Source: Dipylidium caninum (lineage: Eukaryota > Platyhelminthes > Cestoda > Cyclophyllidea > Dipylidiidae). From it: a stretch of 64,000 nucleotides of DNA. The notes under the pieces were generated by a model that saw only the letters and a list, made by a program, of their open reading frames with translations, ran no database searches and was not told the origin of the DNA. The stretch spans positions 1-64,000 of the forward strand of contig QEYB01000795.1 in the NCBI GenBank assembly GCA_017562135.1. The letters are read 5' to 3'. The translations under genes were made by a program, and so were the position numbers. Positions 1 to 11,990 of this stretch are shown here, in pieces (the first letter of the stretch is position 1; each line of letters starts with the position of its first letter).

Positions 1-2870
1 ATAATTCTTTTCCAGTTTGCCATAAAACAGCTGCAACCATCTTCGTCCACTGCGAACTGTCCGTAAAAACATCGAGTCGTGCGCAAGTCAACACATTCTA
101 CTCATCGTTCAATGAATACTGAAAGCAAAGGGAACTAAGGCTCATTAAAACACTTTGATTATATTGGTGAAAATAATGAATAGTGGAAAATCAACTAAAT
201 ACGAAACGAGTGAAAGCGTCAACTACGAATTATGATTGGCGTTTAAGTGGCATTTCCAAAGTATCTTCTAACGATAGGACAATTGCACGCTCTGCCTGGA
301 GCAAGTCGGACTGCATGGTCGAAGGGCAAGGAGTGTATGAGCCAAAAAGTGGAAGAAGGAAGGATCACCGGCGACTCGATAATCTAAATAATCTCTAAAA
401 CTAAGGAATAGAGTTACACATATCAGAAGCGAATTAAAGAGAGTCACTCGGCGTCACACCCAGGAAAACGACTGTTTAGCGGGAACACAGTGAAAATAGA
501 CAAAGGATGGTGCATATACCAACAAAGACAATTTGGACATATCAATCAATGTCTTACTATTTAGCCACATAATTTCACGTCGAGGTGGCTGTTCAATGCA
601 AGCGAGAAGCGAGTGCAAGGCAGCACAACGCGGAGTGAGAATGAACATCCTTCATGAGGAAATGCCTCCAGAAAGGAGAAAGTAAATCAGATAGAGAAGA
701 CAATGAATGGATTGGATTGGCTGAGAAGAGTTACGCGACAAAAAAGATAAATAATGATAGAAACAGCTAGTTGAACAAGTGGGACAGACTCTTCGTCTGC
801 TGCAATCAACGTCTCATCATGACATTGTTGGACGTGTAATTATTTACTGAATTAATAAGCACTGGAAAGGATCAAGCGCACTTTTTTTTAAATGAGGGAA
901 ATGGGAGGATGAATCCACATTCTAGACGCGGGAGGGCATCGCACCATGAGTCAGGCGAGTACCATAGCGTGTGAGTCGACATCCACGACCAAAATAGAAG
1001 GATCTGACTCCTCGCTCACTATCACCACTTTTTATTATTAATTTCAAATCTCGGTTATATCTGCTTGAGCGACAAACAACACGAGTAAGGCAATGAGTTT
1101 TATTTGGAAGGGGATTTATTGATATTGGGTAGGATACGCCTTTGGTTGTAGCCAGCATCTCAAGGATTTTGATGTTATTCTTTTGGATGAGACATAGAAG
1201 AAGTGGAGGTGGAATGCTGTTTATTGGTGAGGTGTGGAGCCTCGATGAAGAAGTTGGTTGCGTCTCCTCTTGCGCTTCGCAGTCTCCACTACAGCCACTG
1301 CCCTCTTGCCAAGGTGCAATATTCAGTAGGGGAAATCATCGTTCTCCGCTCTACGTCAGACGTAGCCGTTCCAAGAGGCAGCCATGAAATCCTAGTTTGA
1401 GGCTTCATTACGGCGTTCTTCATACTGCGTTTTGAAAATGGTGAGTTTCCCTTGCATGGGAAATAATAAGAGTCACTTTCAACACCGCAGTAAATCACGA
1501 CAAATTGATGTATTCTGACAGCGCAATAAACGGAAAAACAAATGTTTTCTGTCAATGTCCTGTTTGGCCACCTTGTGCTTCTACTGGGTGTACGAGCACA
1601 AGTAATTCTGCTCTTGCCTGCATGGCATAAGCTCTGCCGCGTGTGCGGTAGAGAGATTAAAGTCTGTAAAGAACTGCAATGGAACATACGTCGCTTCATG
1701 TAGTAAGTGTGAGCAGAGTTTTAGTTTGGAGCAAGACGTCAACTGACATCTAGTACACAGTTTGTCAGTGAGCTTTGCAGGCCGGCTGGATCACTCGAAG
1801 ATGACGAGTTGTCTCCACCCGCTGAACTCTCAATGTGCCTTCGCGTGTGGCAGTTTGGCTGGGTCGAAGAATCGAACCGATATATTTTGACCTATTTAAG
1901 GCTCGGCACGCGCTTCTCCGGCAATTCGCGACCAAGTAGGCGTTGCGAACGTCACTTTCCATAGCGTCATTTCTTGGTGCATCTAAGCTTTGGTGTGCGA
2001 GAATGCTGTCTGTCAAGCAATCTCCGGAAAAGCCGTGTGGTCCATATGTCCTTGTTTATATGGCAGTGTCAAAGAAGTCAGAGGAGATGCATTGGTTCAG
2101 TTCCAGATCTATATTCCGACTGTTGCTGCCTCGATCAGGAGTTTGTGATTTACCTCTGCATCAGAAACTTTGCGAAAAGCAAAAGCTTCATTGAAGGCAA
2201 CACCTGGGAAGGAATGTCACCATAGACATTCTCTGCACAGACGGCGTGAAGTGAAACGCCTCACAGCGAAATCCCTTTCAGCGCCTCTCCCCACCACTCC
2301 TCGCCCCACTCCCCCAACCTTAATTGCTCACAAGCCTCTGGGCTGTTTTTCGCAGTAAACCATATTGTCCTCGATTTTTTCTACTCTGTGCTCAGATGGA
2401 GACGTAACACTCTAAATAATAAGTCAACGGACGTAGAGTCGATTGGTGTTATGCAACTGAGACGAGTTTGATCGTGTTCCCAGTGCTTTTCCTTGGTTTC
2501 TCGCTTCCTCCTACAACAGCTTCACGAATCTCCTTTCTCTGTGGCGAGGATCCTTGACTTGATCCACCTGAAACACCGATGATGATGTGGAGTTACTTCT
2601 GCGAACACGACCATAGCAAAACTCTCTCACCAAGCTGGATTCGGTGTAGCGATTGTCACCTGCTGCCTGCACCAGGTCCCTAGCTCAGCATGTCCAACCA
2701 CTGAATCAGGTGCCTCCCTCTCAGAGGTGCAGCTCACGAAACTGCTTGCGGCAACTGATCCATTTCACTGCAAGCGAATCAGTCCGCTTACTCCATCTGG
2801 GCTGCTAAGCTTCCTACCTCGAGCATCAGTTAACCAAGTAACGAGTCGCCTCAATTACCTTAGGATGACA
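1..2870. other. No recognisable gene
   Basis: Only short frames that overlap on both strands are present, none with a recognisable motif or a convincing pair of splice sites. A minus-strand frame of 136 codons at 1289-1699 is the longest; it contains several Cys but nothing I can assign. No tRNA, microsatellite or repeat shared with the rest of the window was seen. Confidence 0.5.
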
Positions 2871-2880
2871 GGACATCACA

Positions 2881-3013
2881 CGTTGTTCTCATTGTGATTG
2901 TTGGGGTTGTTGTGGCTCATTCTTGTCTGATTTCACGTTCACGAGAGTTCAGACAAGGAAGGAGTCGCGAATAAAAAGCCCAACAATTCACAATGAGAAG
3001 AACAACTACAACG
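2881..3013. repeat. Nested imperfect inverted repeat
   Basis: The outer arms are 2881-2906 (TTCTCATTGTGATTGTTGGG inside) and 2979-3013, whose reverse complement reads TTCTCATTGTGAATTGTTGGG, so they pair over roughly 25-30 bases with one bulge. Inside lies a second perfect stem, CTTGTCTGA at 2922-2930 and TCAGACAAG at 2949-2957. The two stems are concentric, so the single strand could fold as an interrupted hairpin. No flanking gene explains it. It may be a remnant of a small inverted-repeat element or a structured RNA; neither is shown. Confidence 0.6.
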
Positions 3014-6000
3014 CCCATGATCAAACCTGCTGGAGACACTTAAAAAGAAGGTCCACAAGTGCCCGAAGAGCAAGCAGTGGATGACGACTACGACACCCAA
3101 TGACCAGCCCACATTTCAATGGCGCTTTCCGCCCGACGCACATCTCACACTCATCTGCTGGCCTACACGCTGCTGCAGCTGATACGTGAATACTCAGTCT
3201 GTCGGCAACAGAGAAACTGCTCCTCGCAAAAGTGAAGTGACGGCCAAATTGCAATTATTTATCAAATCTCCTCTGGCCTTTTCTCCTCTCCCTGTGACTT
3301 CTCGGGACGCAGACGGAAGCGGAGCAGGAGACGGAGGCAGCTAGAAAAAACGAAGAAGATCGCTTGATGCAACAAGCAAATCCCATTGTAGTGCGTGACA
3401 CTAACCCACGCCACGTCAGTTGACTCAGTAGTTCAGGTGTTAAATTCCCACTCCCTACCCCCGCCCAAGAGTTACTTGAAATAAGGAAATACAGCAAGTG
3501 TTTTGAGTCTAATTTGGCAGCATTTTTTTCCGCCTTTGCCTTCTGCTTGCCACGCATGCCACTTGGTGCCTGTCCTGAAATTTACAAGTCAGAGTAGGGG
3601 GATAGGAGAGTCGAAACCAAATGGTTGTAGGAGAACGGGGGCGCGAGTGGCGCTGAAAGGCAAGAGGAAGAAACTTGTGGTAAGGGAAGGCGGCATTGAA
3701 GACGGCAAAAATTATGTCTTGCTAGAATGAAAAACGGGTCCCGTTTGCCAGCTTTCGATCTTTCGCCTCCCAAAAATGACAGACGAAAGTGGAGGGGAGT
3801 AGCGGTTGGTAAGGAGCATGATCCAGAGCTTCCTCCGGCCTAACGTACAGTCGAGTTGCGGAAATGCAAGATACGGCGGAGGAAGGTATTGGAAAAAAAG
3901 CGAGTTAATAACTTCCACGAGACTGACAAACGGAGAAGGAACGCCTCGAACTATAAAGCCTCAAATCGTGACCTCTTCTAGCGGCCAAAACTTATCTTGA
4001 GAGAATTCGCTGCTAACCATGTCAAAGGAATCGGACGATAAGCGAACAAGTCAAACTCACCATGGTTCATGATGGATGCGTGATGGTATGTCGAAAGTTG
4101 CCTGTTGCGCAATTCTCTCCAGCATGGAATTGTGCACGGTCGACTGCCAGAAAGGCCTATGGAAGGTACACGAAGCAGGAAGTAGGAGTCACGCACAATT
4201 GCAGCTTCACCGACACAGAATGCGCATGGAGGCATTGCATACAGGTAATGAGAGGCCAAAGGTTGGTTTCAAGCAGATGCCACACATTGTGAGGCGTAAT
4301 TTCACCCTACCCAGCATGCGCTCTAATAGCTCTGGCTTTCAAATGTGTATGATGACGACGCAATTATTTTCTCGCTAGGGCATCCAAACCCCGTCCTGTG
4401 ACAGTGCGGCAAGACGAACTCGCGGCGTCATGAAAGGTGTGGTTAATGTGTTACCGTGTGCAAAGTTCATGTCATTGGTTCATGGGGACTGTTCGAGTGA
4501 AGGGAAGTGGATTCCGCCCTCTCGTGAAGCCGGCACTTCGGGCACTACCACTTGAGCTTCTTCTCTGTTGAATGTACAAATGGTCAGAAATACGATAGAA
4601 CTCGTTTCATTTTGGAGATTGGCGAAGTAACAATTGCAGGAATGAAGGAAGCCAATATTCTGCGCGAGGTTGGAAAGCTGTGCTTTTTTCTTCAGATCTC
4701 TTGGGCATAGAAGGCCGGTTCACTCAATGAAACCTTGCTTTAGGAAGTCCTGATGCAGAGAGGAATCACCATTGCTGCGTCCAGGCAGTGGGAGTGGAGT
4801 GGAGACTGTACAGCTAGTAAGTTCTCCGCCTCCGACGAGTCCCCTTCAGCCTGCATTTGCGCACCAGTACGCACACAGTGCAGCAAATACGACGGGATGA
4901 AGAGTTACGCTCCCAGGGTCTCCCAAGTGGGATTCGAGGAAAGTCCTGTGTGGTTTATATCTCCAGCTTTCCAAAGTAGCGGCACTTTTGTAAAAAGGGT
5001 GTCCACAATGCTATTCTGTTTTAGATGATCCATTGCCGCACTGGACTGTACTTTAGGCCCTCATTTCGGCCTCACACCTGTGTATTTCAAAATTGGCCAT
5101 GCTCTTACAAACTGCGCAAAACTTGGGAGACGAGGCTCGAAAGCCTCAGCAGATGGGAATGCAAACATTTAAATAGTATTAGCAGGCACATAGGACCTCT
5201 GCCTCCGCCGCCATTCTCCCCAATCTTAGTCCTCCACAAGCCTCCATGGGCCAAAATCTCACGTGTGGCAAACAGAAGGCGAGAACAAATTCTTACAATG
5301 AGGGTGGAAAGACGGAGGAATTGGGCAATTAACATTTACTCAGCTATGTCAACCGCAATGGGATTTGACTCATTTGTTTTTCTTCGTTTTTCTCATTTCC
5401 TCCTTCTCCTTTTCCATTCCGTCTGCTTAGCTCAAACACTCTCCCTCATGTATTTGCTTGGCAAAATAAGTGCAGCAGGCGCGAGCACATGCGCTTCTGC
5501 AATGCAGAAAATACGAGACGAGTAGTCACGAGGAGAGTAGAGAAGACGAAGAAGAGGAGAGGCGAAAGTAGTGCAATTCGACTCTGACTCACTTCGCGAG
5601 GAGCGGTTTGTCTGTTGCCGACACAACCTGGGTATCAGAGTATCAGAACGCTCTCCATATCAGCGTGAAGCGGCTAAGTTATCGACAATTAAGGCAACTG
5701 TTGCAGTGATTTTTAGGCCGACACATGACGTGTGAGTTTGTGCGTTGGGGTGAAGCACTATCAAAATTTGCGGCTGTTTATTTGGGTCATAGCAGTCGTC
5801 GTCCACTGCTTGCTCTTCGGCAGTTGTAGAGTCTCCAGCAAGACCATCATGGGTTGATGCTAGTGTTTAGAGTGTGGTTTATTTTTGATGTGACTGTTGT
5901 GATTGTTGTGACTCCTCTTCTTGCTCGTTTCTTGATGAGTTGAAGAGTAACAGCATACAAACTCCTGTATCGACGGGCGACAGGGAAGAGATAGGGCCCA

Positions 6001-9000
6001 AACCTGAGACGTCATGTCATGTTAAGTTGATAGAATCGTCTCGTTGCTTGGCAATTGGCTGCTTGAAGTAAAAAGCTTAGTGTTTCAAATGGGCCAATCG
6101 TACTGAATCACTTGCAGTAAATTGTGGTTCGGACACCGACATCAGGGTGGTGAGTTGTACCTACGAGAAGATGGCATTCAAATCGGTGTGTGGACGTACT
6201 AAAGTAGGGAAGGAGGAGACAACCGCTAAGTGGAGTCGACTTGGGTGGAGGCGATGACAGTAAGTCAGGTATTTGTTCAACATCAGGTAGGAGGATTGAA
6301 CATATTCCAAGGCTGATGGTTGAAGGTAGGTAAAATTGTGGGAGTGGGAGGGAGCCCCTCCAAAATCGACGCGAAATACGTTATATTTTGCATAGAATGA
6401 AGAGGGAGGACTCGATGAACTTCCACTTGAACGGGAAGCGGCCTCCAGTCGATGGAGGAAGGCGATCTGATTTCTCTCTCTTCAGTCAAGTCAAACGAAC
6501 GAGCGACCTGACGCAATGTGCGAGGTTACACGCGGTGCTGATAGTGCGTGCCACATGTCCACGAAATCCCTAACCTACGTGGCAGACAATTGAAAATATC
6601 CAAATCCATACATGAGGCAAGTAACCGTGTCGTTGGCGAAGGGATGCTGCCGCGATGAGGTTTCGCAGCGGTGAGAAGAAGACGGCGGTCGCCTTCTCTG
6701 TCTCTGCTCTCGACATCTTGCCTTCAAGCTCAATGCATGGTACTTGGTGTGGACACGCTCGCTGTGACGGAGCACCTACTCCCATGTGAGAAGCTTGGCT
6801 GTGGTGGAGGTGGTAAAAGCCACTCTTCACATCATCGACACCATGATCTCGGTCAAGTGACTTGGTGTTCCAGGTAGACCAGGCTCTGTGTCAGAATCGA
6901 GGCGCTCGTCACGGAGTAAGGAGGAGAAGTCAGACATGTAAGACCAAGTGAGAAATCGAAGAAAAACCAGCCCTCTACACTTGTGTTACTGTGGCTTGCC
7001 TAGCAAAGACATGCGGTAGAGTTTCGAGCGACGCAGAGGTAAGCGGAGTGGGAGACGGCGAAATCGAGAAAACGAAGATCAACAACTGAGCAGCAAACAG
7101 CGATGTCGGCTGAGACAAGTAGCCTAAAGAGAGGGTCACGTCTTCTACTCACCATCACAGGAAACGATGGCTCGTGTATGAAATGAGATTTGTAGTATGC
7201 TTTACTTATCCCGCCAGCAGAAGCATGTCATCATGTACAGAGCACATATCAGTCTTATTCCCATGCAAAACATGGACAGGAATGAAGTGAACTGTTGGGA
7301 AAAGGTTTGTTCCGAGCACCAACTGCGCAACACAGATTTTGCATGCATGTCGTTTCAACCTTCACGGCAAAATGATCTCGGGCGCAAGTGAGGGCTAAAA
7401 CTGGGTACATTTTCACCTGCTGGAAGGCAGGCTCTGGACATCACGAAGTATTCTGCTCTTCTCGCCGTCCTTGCTTGCATAACGACATACTAGAGATAAC
7501 TATGGGGGCTGCCAAACGGAGAGCCTGTGAAAGAACATGGGAATGCTCGCAAATGTTGCAGGCAATGCTATGCACCGTGTCCAGTCACATGTGAGCTTGA
7601 CCTGAAACGAGCAACAGCTTTCACTTCCGCCGATGCGTGCAAGTCACCCAGTCGTCCCTTCTACGTGGTGTCACTGAGCCAGCTGTGCGAAGACTTGCAA
7701 GAATGAGGATGATAGTCGACATTGCGGAGGAGCTCTTCCCTCCGTGTATGGGTGACAACGCGGACCTGATTGTGAATGCAAACTGGTAAGTGCGAGAGTG
7801 ACCCCAAGCAGGACAACATCTACGTGGCTGACCTCTTCGCATCGTGCTCCTGACGCGTTAAATGAACTCTGAACAGGTCTTGCGACTTTCGCTCCATTGT
7901 AATCAGTGTCAGTGATTAATACGGCGTGAGTTGCAGTTGGTCGGGTGCATCAGAGATGACAATCGACACCAACTGCATCAGGACATGCCAAAACAGTTAG
8001 GCATGAAAACCAACAATGGACTCTTAAACGACTTCCCCAAATCGCCACGTAATCTTGCAATGCACTCAGTTAGGCGGTATGAAGCTAATGAAGAGGAGTC
8101 TTCGGGACGTCGGGGCAGAGGGAAAGGCGGCTTAGCGATGTATCTTATGCTCCCACCTACACATTGGCGCGCCTGTGGCCTCAGCTCTTGAGAGGATGTC
8201 TGCAGAGACAGACGAATTTTACAGCCTCATGAGTGGCAAATGGAGACGACAGCTGCCATTTGAAAGCACAATTTTGCTTCAGGAAGATGGGAAAGCGTCA
8301 CTGAGCGTCACGAGGTGGAAGTGGGGAGAAACGGAACTTTCTTAGAATGATATTAATTGCCGGTTACATTTCTTGTGATATCAGTGTGGCCTAACAGAAG
8401 CAAAGAAGCGCAACCGCCCAGTTCGATTGTACTTCCATGTAACACATAGTTCATTGGTTTTGGAAGAAGCAAAAGCACGTCAAAATAATGCAAACAGAGG
8501 AGCTCAACTCCACTTTATGAGGTGAAGTAGTTAAGAAGCTGGTCGAAATTGTATCATCCCTCATCTGTGTGCCACATTCCCAGTGAGATGTCACGGCGTG
8601 GTTGAACCCACCTGCGCTCTGAGGCGAGTTGGGTCTTAACTGATTGAGGCATCACTCTCAGTCCCCCGCATAACCACCAAGGCGAGAAGCAGGACGGGGC
8701 CAAATTTCTTCTAAGTATTTCCGAGATTGAAATGCGGCTTTTGACGTAGGAAAGTGTTGTCGACGTTGAACTCACGTCAATGTGGAATCAGTAAGCATCG
8801 GGTACCCCATCAGGCACAAGCCCTACACCGCCGCCTGGTGAGAGGACAAACTGCAGCCATCAGAATTATATTGCGTTAACCATGACGGTCTTCGTGACGG
8901 TGCCGACATCCTGGGATTCGAAGCAGTCCCGCTCCACAGTGCCCCTAGCACGTAGTGCATAAGGTCGGTGAGGTTTACGCACGGCAGAGTAACAGGCCGC

Positions 9001-9280
9001 TAACAAAAGTATCCATACTCTGTTTTTGGCATATTCTCACTTGTTGTTACTTTAGTTCTTACGAACCACCTAGTTACAGTTTTGTTATTGCTCTCTCGGC
9101 GTTGGGCTTGTAATTTCTTTGTATTGTTTGATTCTCCATTTTCGGATGCCTCCGTGTCTAATTGCAAAAGAGCTCCCTCCACCACCAATTCCACACCAGT
9201 GCATCCTACAGTAAGAAGGTCTCAGATACCAAATTTGAAAGCAAACTAAACTGTGTTTAAAACGTCTGTGGGGAAGGAGT
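3014..9280. other. Long stretch without a supported gene
   Basis: Frames are short and conflicting. The most protein-like piece is a plus-strand frame at 7922-8191. It follows a plausible acceptor (GAGTTGCAG at 7928-7936) and carries a basic Gly/Arg-rich tail, but no strong donor or motif supports it. The 166-codon plus frame at 5025-5525 is low-complexity Pro/Leu/Arg-rich and has no splice context. I see no repeat in this stretch that recurs elsewhere in the window. Confidence 0.4.
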
Positions 9281-9290
9281 GAAGGAGCGA

Positions 9291-9357
9291 TTGACGAGCT
9301 CCTTTCTTGCCTCCTGCACAAATTCCAATAAATGTGTATCGATGTATAGCCTTCTCC
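9291..9357 (+). repeat. 68-bp direct repeat, copy 1
   Basis: TTGACGAGCTCCTTTCTTGC through TAGCCTTCTCCA recurs at 10796-10862 with about two substitutions (CGATGTATAG versus CGACGTGTAG). The flanks are unrelated. It is the highest-identity short repeat in the left part of the window. Confidence 0.85.
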
Positions 9358-9559
9358 AACTGACACAATGTGTGGTACTTGCAAAATGGTCGAATTTTAA
9401 TGTCTGCCCTTACGTGATGTAAAAAAGAAGGCGTAATTAATTAAATTAGACATTGAGCACTTCTCTGATAGACAAAATATGTCGCAAATCGAGGAATGGG
9501 CGAATGGAGAAGAATTATCAACAGTTCACCAGTGGATTTTGCTGCAACTACACCCATTC

Positions 9560-9850
9560 AAGACACCATTTCTACGTCGGCTTTGGCAGTGCACGATTTT
9601 CAACAGCGTCCAAAGATGGACCTACTGATTGATGCGTATTCTTCGCTGCTATCTGATTGGTGCTTCTAGGACATTTGCCGATTGGTGGAACCGTCGTGGC
9701 GCCGGACACGTCGATACGCATGCATCGACTGGAGTCGACTTGGCTGTCACTGAGAAACCGGGAGTGGTTCCAAATCTGTCTTATTGCTATTTGTTCTCGT
9801 GGCCTATAAATTTGGAGGTCGTCAGAAAGGTGCTTTCTCGTGTATGACCG
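9560..9850 (-). repeat. Interspersed repeat P, copy 1 (inverted)
   Basis: This shares an ordered series of blocks with 22020-22300 (same orientation) and with 17580-17860, 39780-40040 and 47190-47560 (opposite orientation). Shared blocks include the core CTGATTGGTGCTTC and the blocks around GTGCACGATTT and GTCGACTTGG. It contains no open frame that is conserved between copies. Identity looks to be about 70-80 percent by eye. It is probably a non-autonomous element or part of a larger one (see modules Z, Y, V, W). Confidence 0.6.
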
Positions 9851-10038
9851 CGTCACGAGTTGCTGTTGGCCATGGTTGATGGGGTAAGTGGCTTGCGGGA
9901 CGGCTCTTCCGCTATTCGTTGTAGATCTACGATCGAGGATAGGAATACGGGGAGACAAATTGATGAGGCGATTGTGCCTCAGATGACACAAATTCTCGGG
10001 GCATAAAATTTATGCCACGGTATGTAACAAGCACTCAC

Positions 10039-10234
10039 CCGCACAAATTCCGTCTCTTTGTTCCCTTGACACGAACTTGGAAAGCTTCTCGGATGTCGGT
10101 CGTGTCGGACAAGGACGGACGTTGTTCTTCTTAGCCTTCACGCATTTACCAGCGTAGATCTCCTCATTTTTACCCACTAGAGCGCTTAGCGGAGGAAGCT
10201 CTTTACTAGCCTCTTTTTCTTCACCTTTCAGCAC
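10039..10234 (-). CDS. Candidate internal exon, Lys-rich protein
   Basis: On the minus strand an open frame of about 65 codons runs into a near-perfect donor: the exon ends at 10039 and the intron begins GTGAGT (plus-strand ACTCAC at 10033-10038). The predicted peptide is rich in Lys and Glu, with blocks such as KGEEKEASKELPPL, KCVKAKKNN and SREQRDGICA. That looks more like real protein than the neighbouring frames. The upstream limit is uncertain: the frame is closed by a stop just beyond 10234, and a weak acceptor ending AAAG lies near 10224-10228. I do not recognise the protein, and no partner exon was found nearby. A chance frame remains possible. Confidence 0.3.
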
Positions 10235-10239
10235 AGGTT

Positions 10240-10790
10240 ATTGATATCACTGATCGGGTACCTCAGGATGATCTTGTCAGCTTCATGGTAGTGTGGGAGC
10301 AGGTTGTCAGTGAAGCAACGGTCCGTAGGAGGTCAAATGAAGCCTGACATTTGGTGCTAGGGCACCGTCAGTTTGTGTTCTCCACTCGAATAGCTAGACC
10401 TGGGACGCACACGCCTCCGCATCACGAGAGTTGTCTGGATGAGAATTATGCGACTTCTATTTTACTTATTTGTAGTTTTGGCAACCTGCCCCAACAGAAT
10501 GGCAGAAATATATACGTCGCCTGAACGTAAGTAGTCACCATTTGTGTCCAACCCGTCTGCTTGACGTATCAGACATTTTCTAATGTTGCACCGTCCTGTC
10601 CTGCCAACATGACAGTTATCTGATTCGGCATGGAGTAGTGGTGTCCTACTTGCCTTGACCCGACTTCTCGCTTTGCATGCAGCATCGCCGCGGCCGACTT
10701 CACCGCCAAAACTACGAAGGCGTAGAAGGGTTTGCCCACGAATCGAGGGCCCGCTTCCAACGGCAACACCTCAATCCCTCTTCGGCGACC
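10240..10790. other. No gene seen
   Basis: No convincing frame, splice pair or repeat was found between the candidate exon and the second copy of the 68-bp repeat. Confidence 0.4.
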
Positions 10791-10795
10791 TGCGG

Positions 10796-10862
10796 TTGAC
10801 GAGCTCCTTTCTTGCCTCCTGCACAAATTCCAATAAATGTGTATCGACGTGTAGCCTTCTCC
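10796..10862 (+). repeat. 68-bp direct repeat, copy 2
   Basis: Near-identical to 9291-9357 (about two substitutions). The copies are about 1.5 kb apart in the same orientation, with unrelated flanks. Confidence 0.85.
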
Positions 10863-11079
10863 ACGGATCCGTCGTAGATTGCGTTGTGGGGAAGCAATGC
10901 TGCTCAATGGATAAAAGTTTTTCTTTAATCGTCCCCTGTGTCGACGATATTTTTACCACCGTCCACAGTCTACTATATTTTCTAAACATTTGTTCATGTG
11001 TCCTCTAATTAGAGATTAACTATAAGTGTTGTGGCCCTCTTTTATGTGAGCGACGTGTCGCACTCTCTATTGAAAATTA

Positions 11080-11990
11080 TGCGGTGTGGTGTGGACTGTG
11101 TCAAGAAACCCGAGAACCGGCAACTTCAAGTGATTTTGTCACGATACTGTTTGCTTCATGGCAATCGATGTTAATCTCACAGTGGAATGTTCACCAAGTT
11201 GATTGAACTGGGCACTGGTCGAGGAAAGTGGACAGCGACATTGTCGAGAGCACACAAACCAGACACGTGACAGAAGTCTCGCCAGTTTGGGGAAAGACTA
11301 ACATCACATTCTGATTTTTCACATGGCATCGAGCCAGACAACCTGATGTAACTTATTCGAATGATCTCAGGACCTCTATAGCTTCCACCCGCAGTATTTA
11401 TTTATCCGTTCATCCATGCAAATATGCTTACATGTAGCAGTATTGTTCAGCTTCAGCGCTGTAGATGCCCATTAACCAGTCAGGATGGCACGGTGGTCGC
11501 CACGTTGGCTCAACTCCGCAAATTGGTAACCTGCATGTTGGAGGCCTTTTGTGATGTGTGATTAGAGAATGACAGTGGCTCGAGGCCGAAGTCGGTGAGT
11601 GGGACAAAAGCGTGGATTCGTATGAGAATTAACAACCAACGAGTCTGCACTGGAATAACCATAGTCACGGGGAGAAGGCGGATTCACTTCAAAACTCAGT
11701 CGCCTCTTGTGTGCATCTGCAAAGACCTCCACTGCAAGAGGTTGACGGAGGAGATCGCGACATAACCCTGTGATCGTTCATGAACAGACGAATTAATTTG
11801 TGACATTGGTGAACAAGTGCTAAATGTCTAAGTTGGTTTATTCGGAACGCTCGATGCTGCAAGTTAATTACGCATTGTGCCAATTAGTGAGTGTTGGGGC
11901 TGTTGGGGCTAGCGAAGTGTGACCACAATGCTGCGATAGTGTGTGAACATTGTTGTATGGTCTCACGACCTTCAACGTTGTCACCGCTCT
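11080..11990 (+). repeat. Interspersed repeat Y, copy 1
   Basis: The right half (about 11660-11990) matches the reverse complement of 43690-44060, sharing CCTGTGATCGTTCAT, an AATTTxTGACA block, AATTAGTGAGTG and TCTCACGAC. The left half (11080-11300) shares CCGAGAACCGGCA and CTGGAATGT blocks with 18060-18180, and 11750-11900 matches 18190-18330. So three loci carry diverged versions, the 18 kb copy being internally deleted. No coding content is conserved. It merges directly into repeat X on its right. Confidence 0.55.

Noticed and set aside
1866..1884. AATCGAACCGATA, a possible tRNA B box on the minus strand
   Set aside because: The five-base T-arm stem does not pair and no cloverleaf can be drawn.
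5025..5525. 166-codon plus-strand frame
   Set aside because: Composition is Pro/Leu/Arg-rich without a motif or splice signals; on the opposite strand another frame is equally open.
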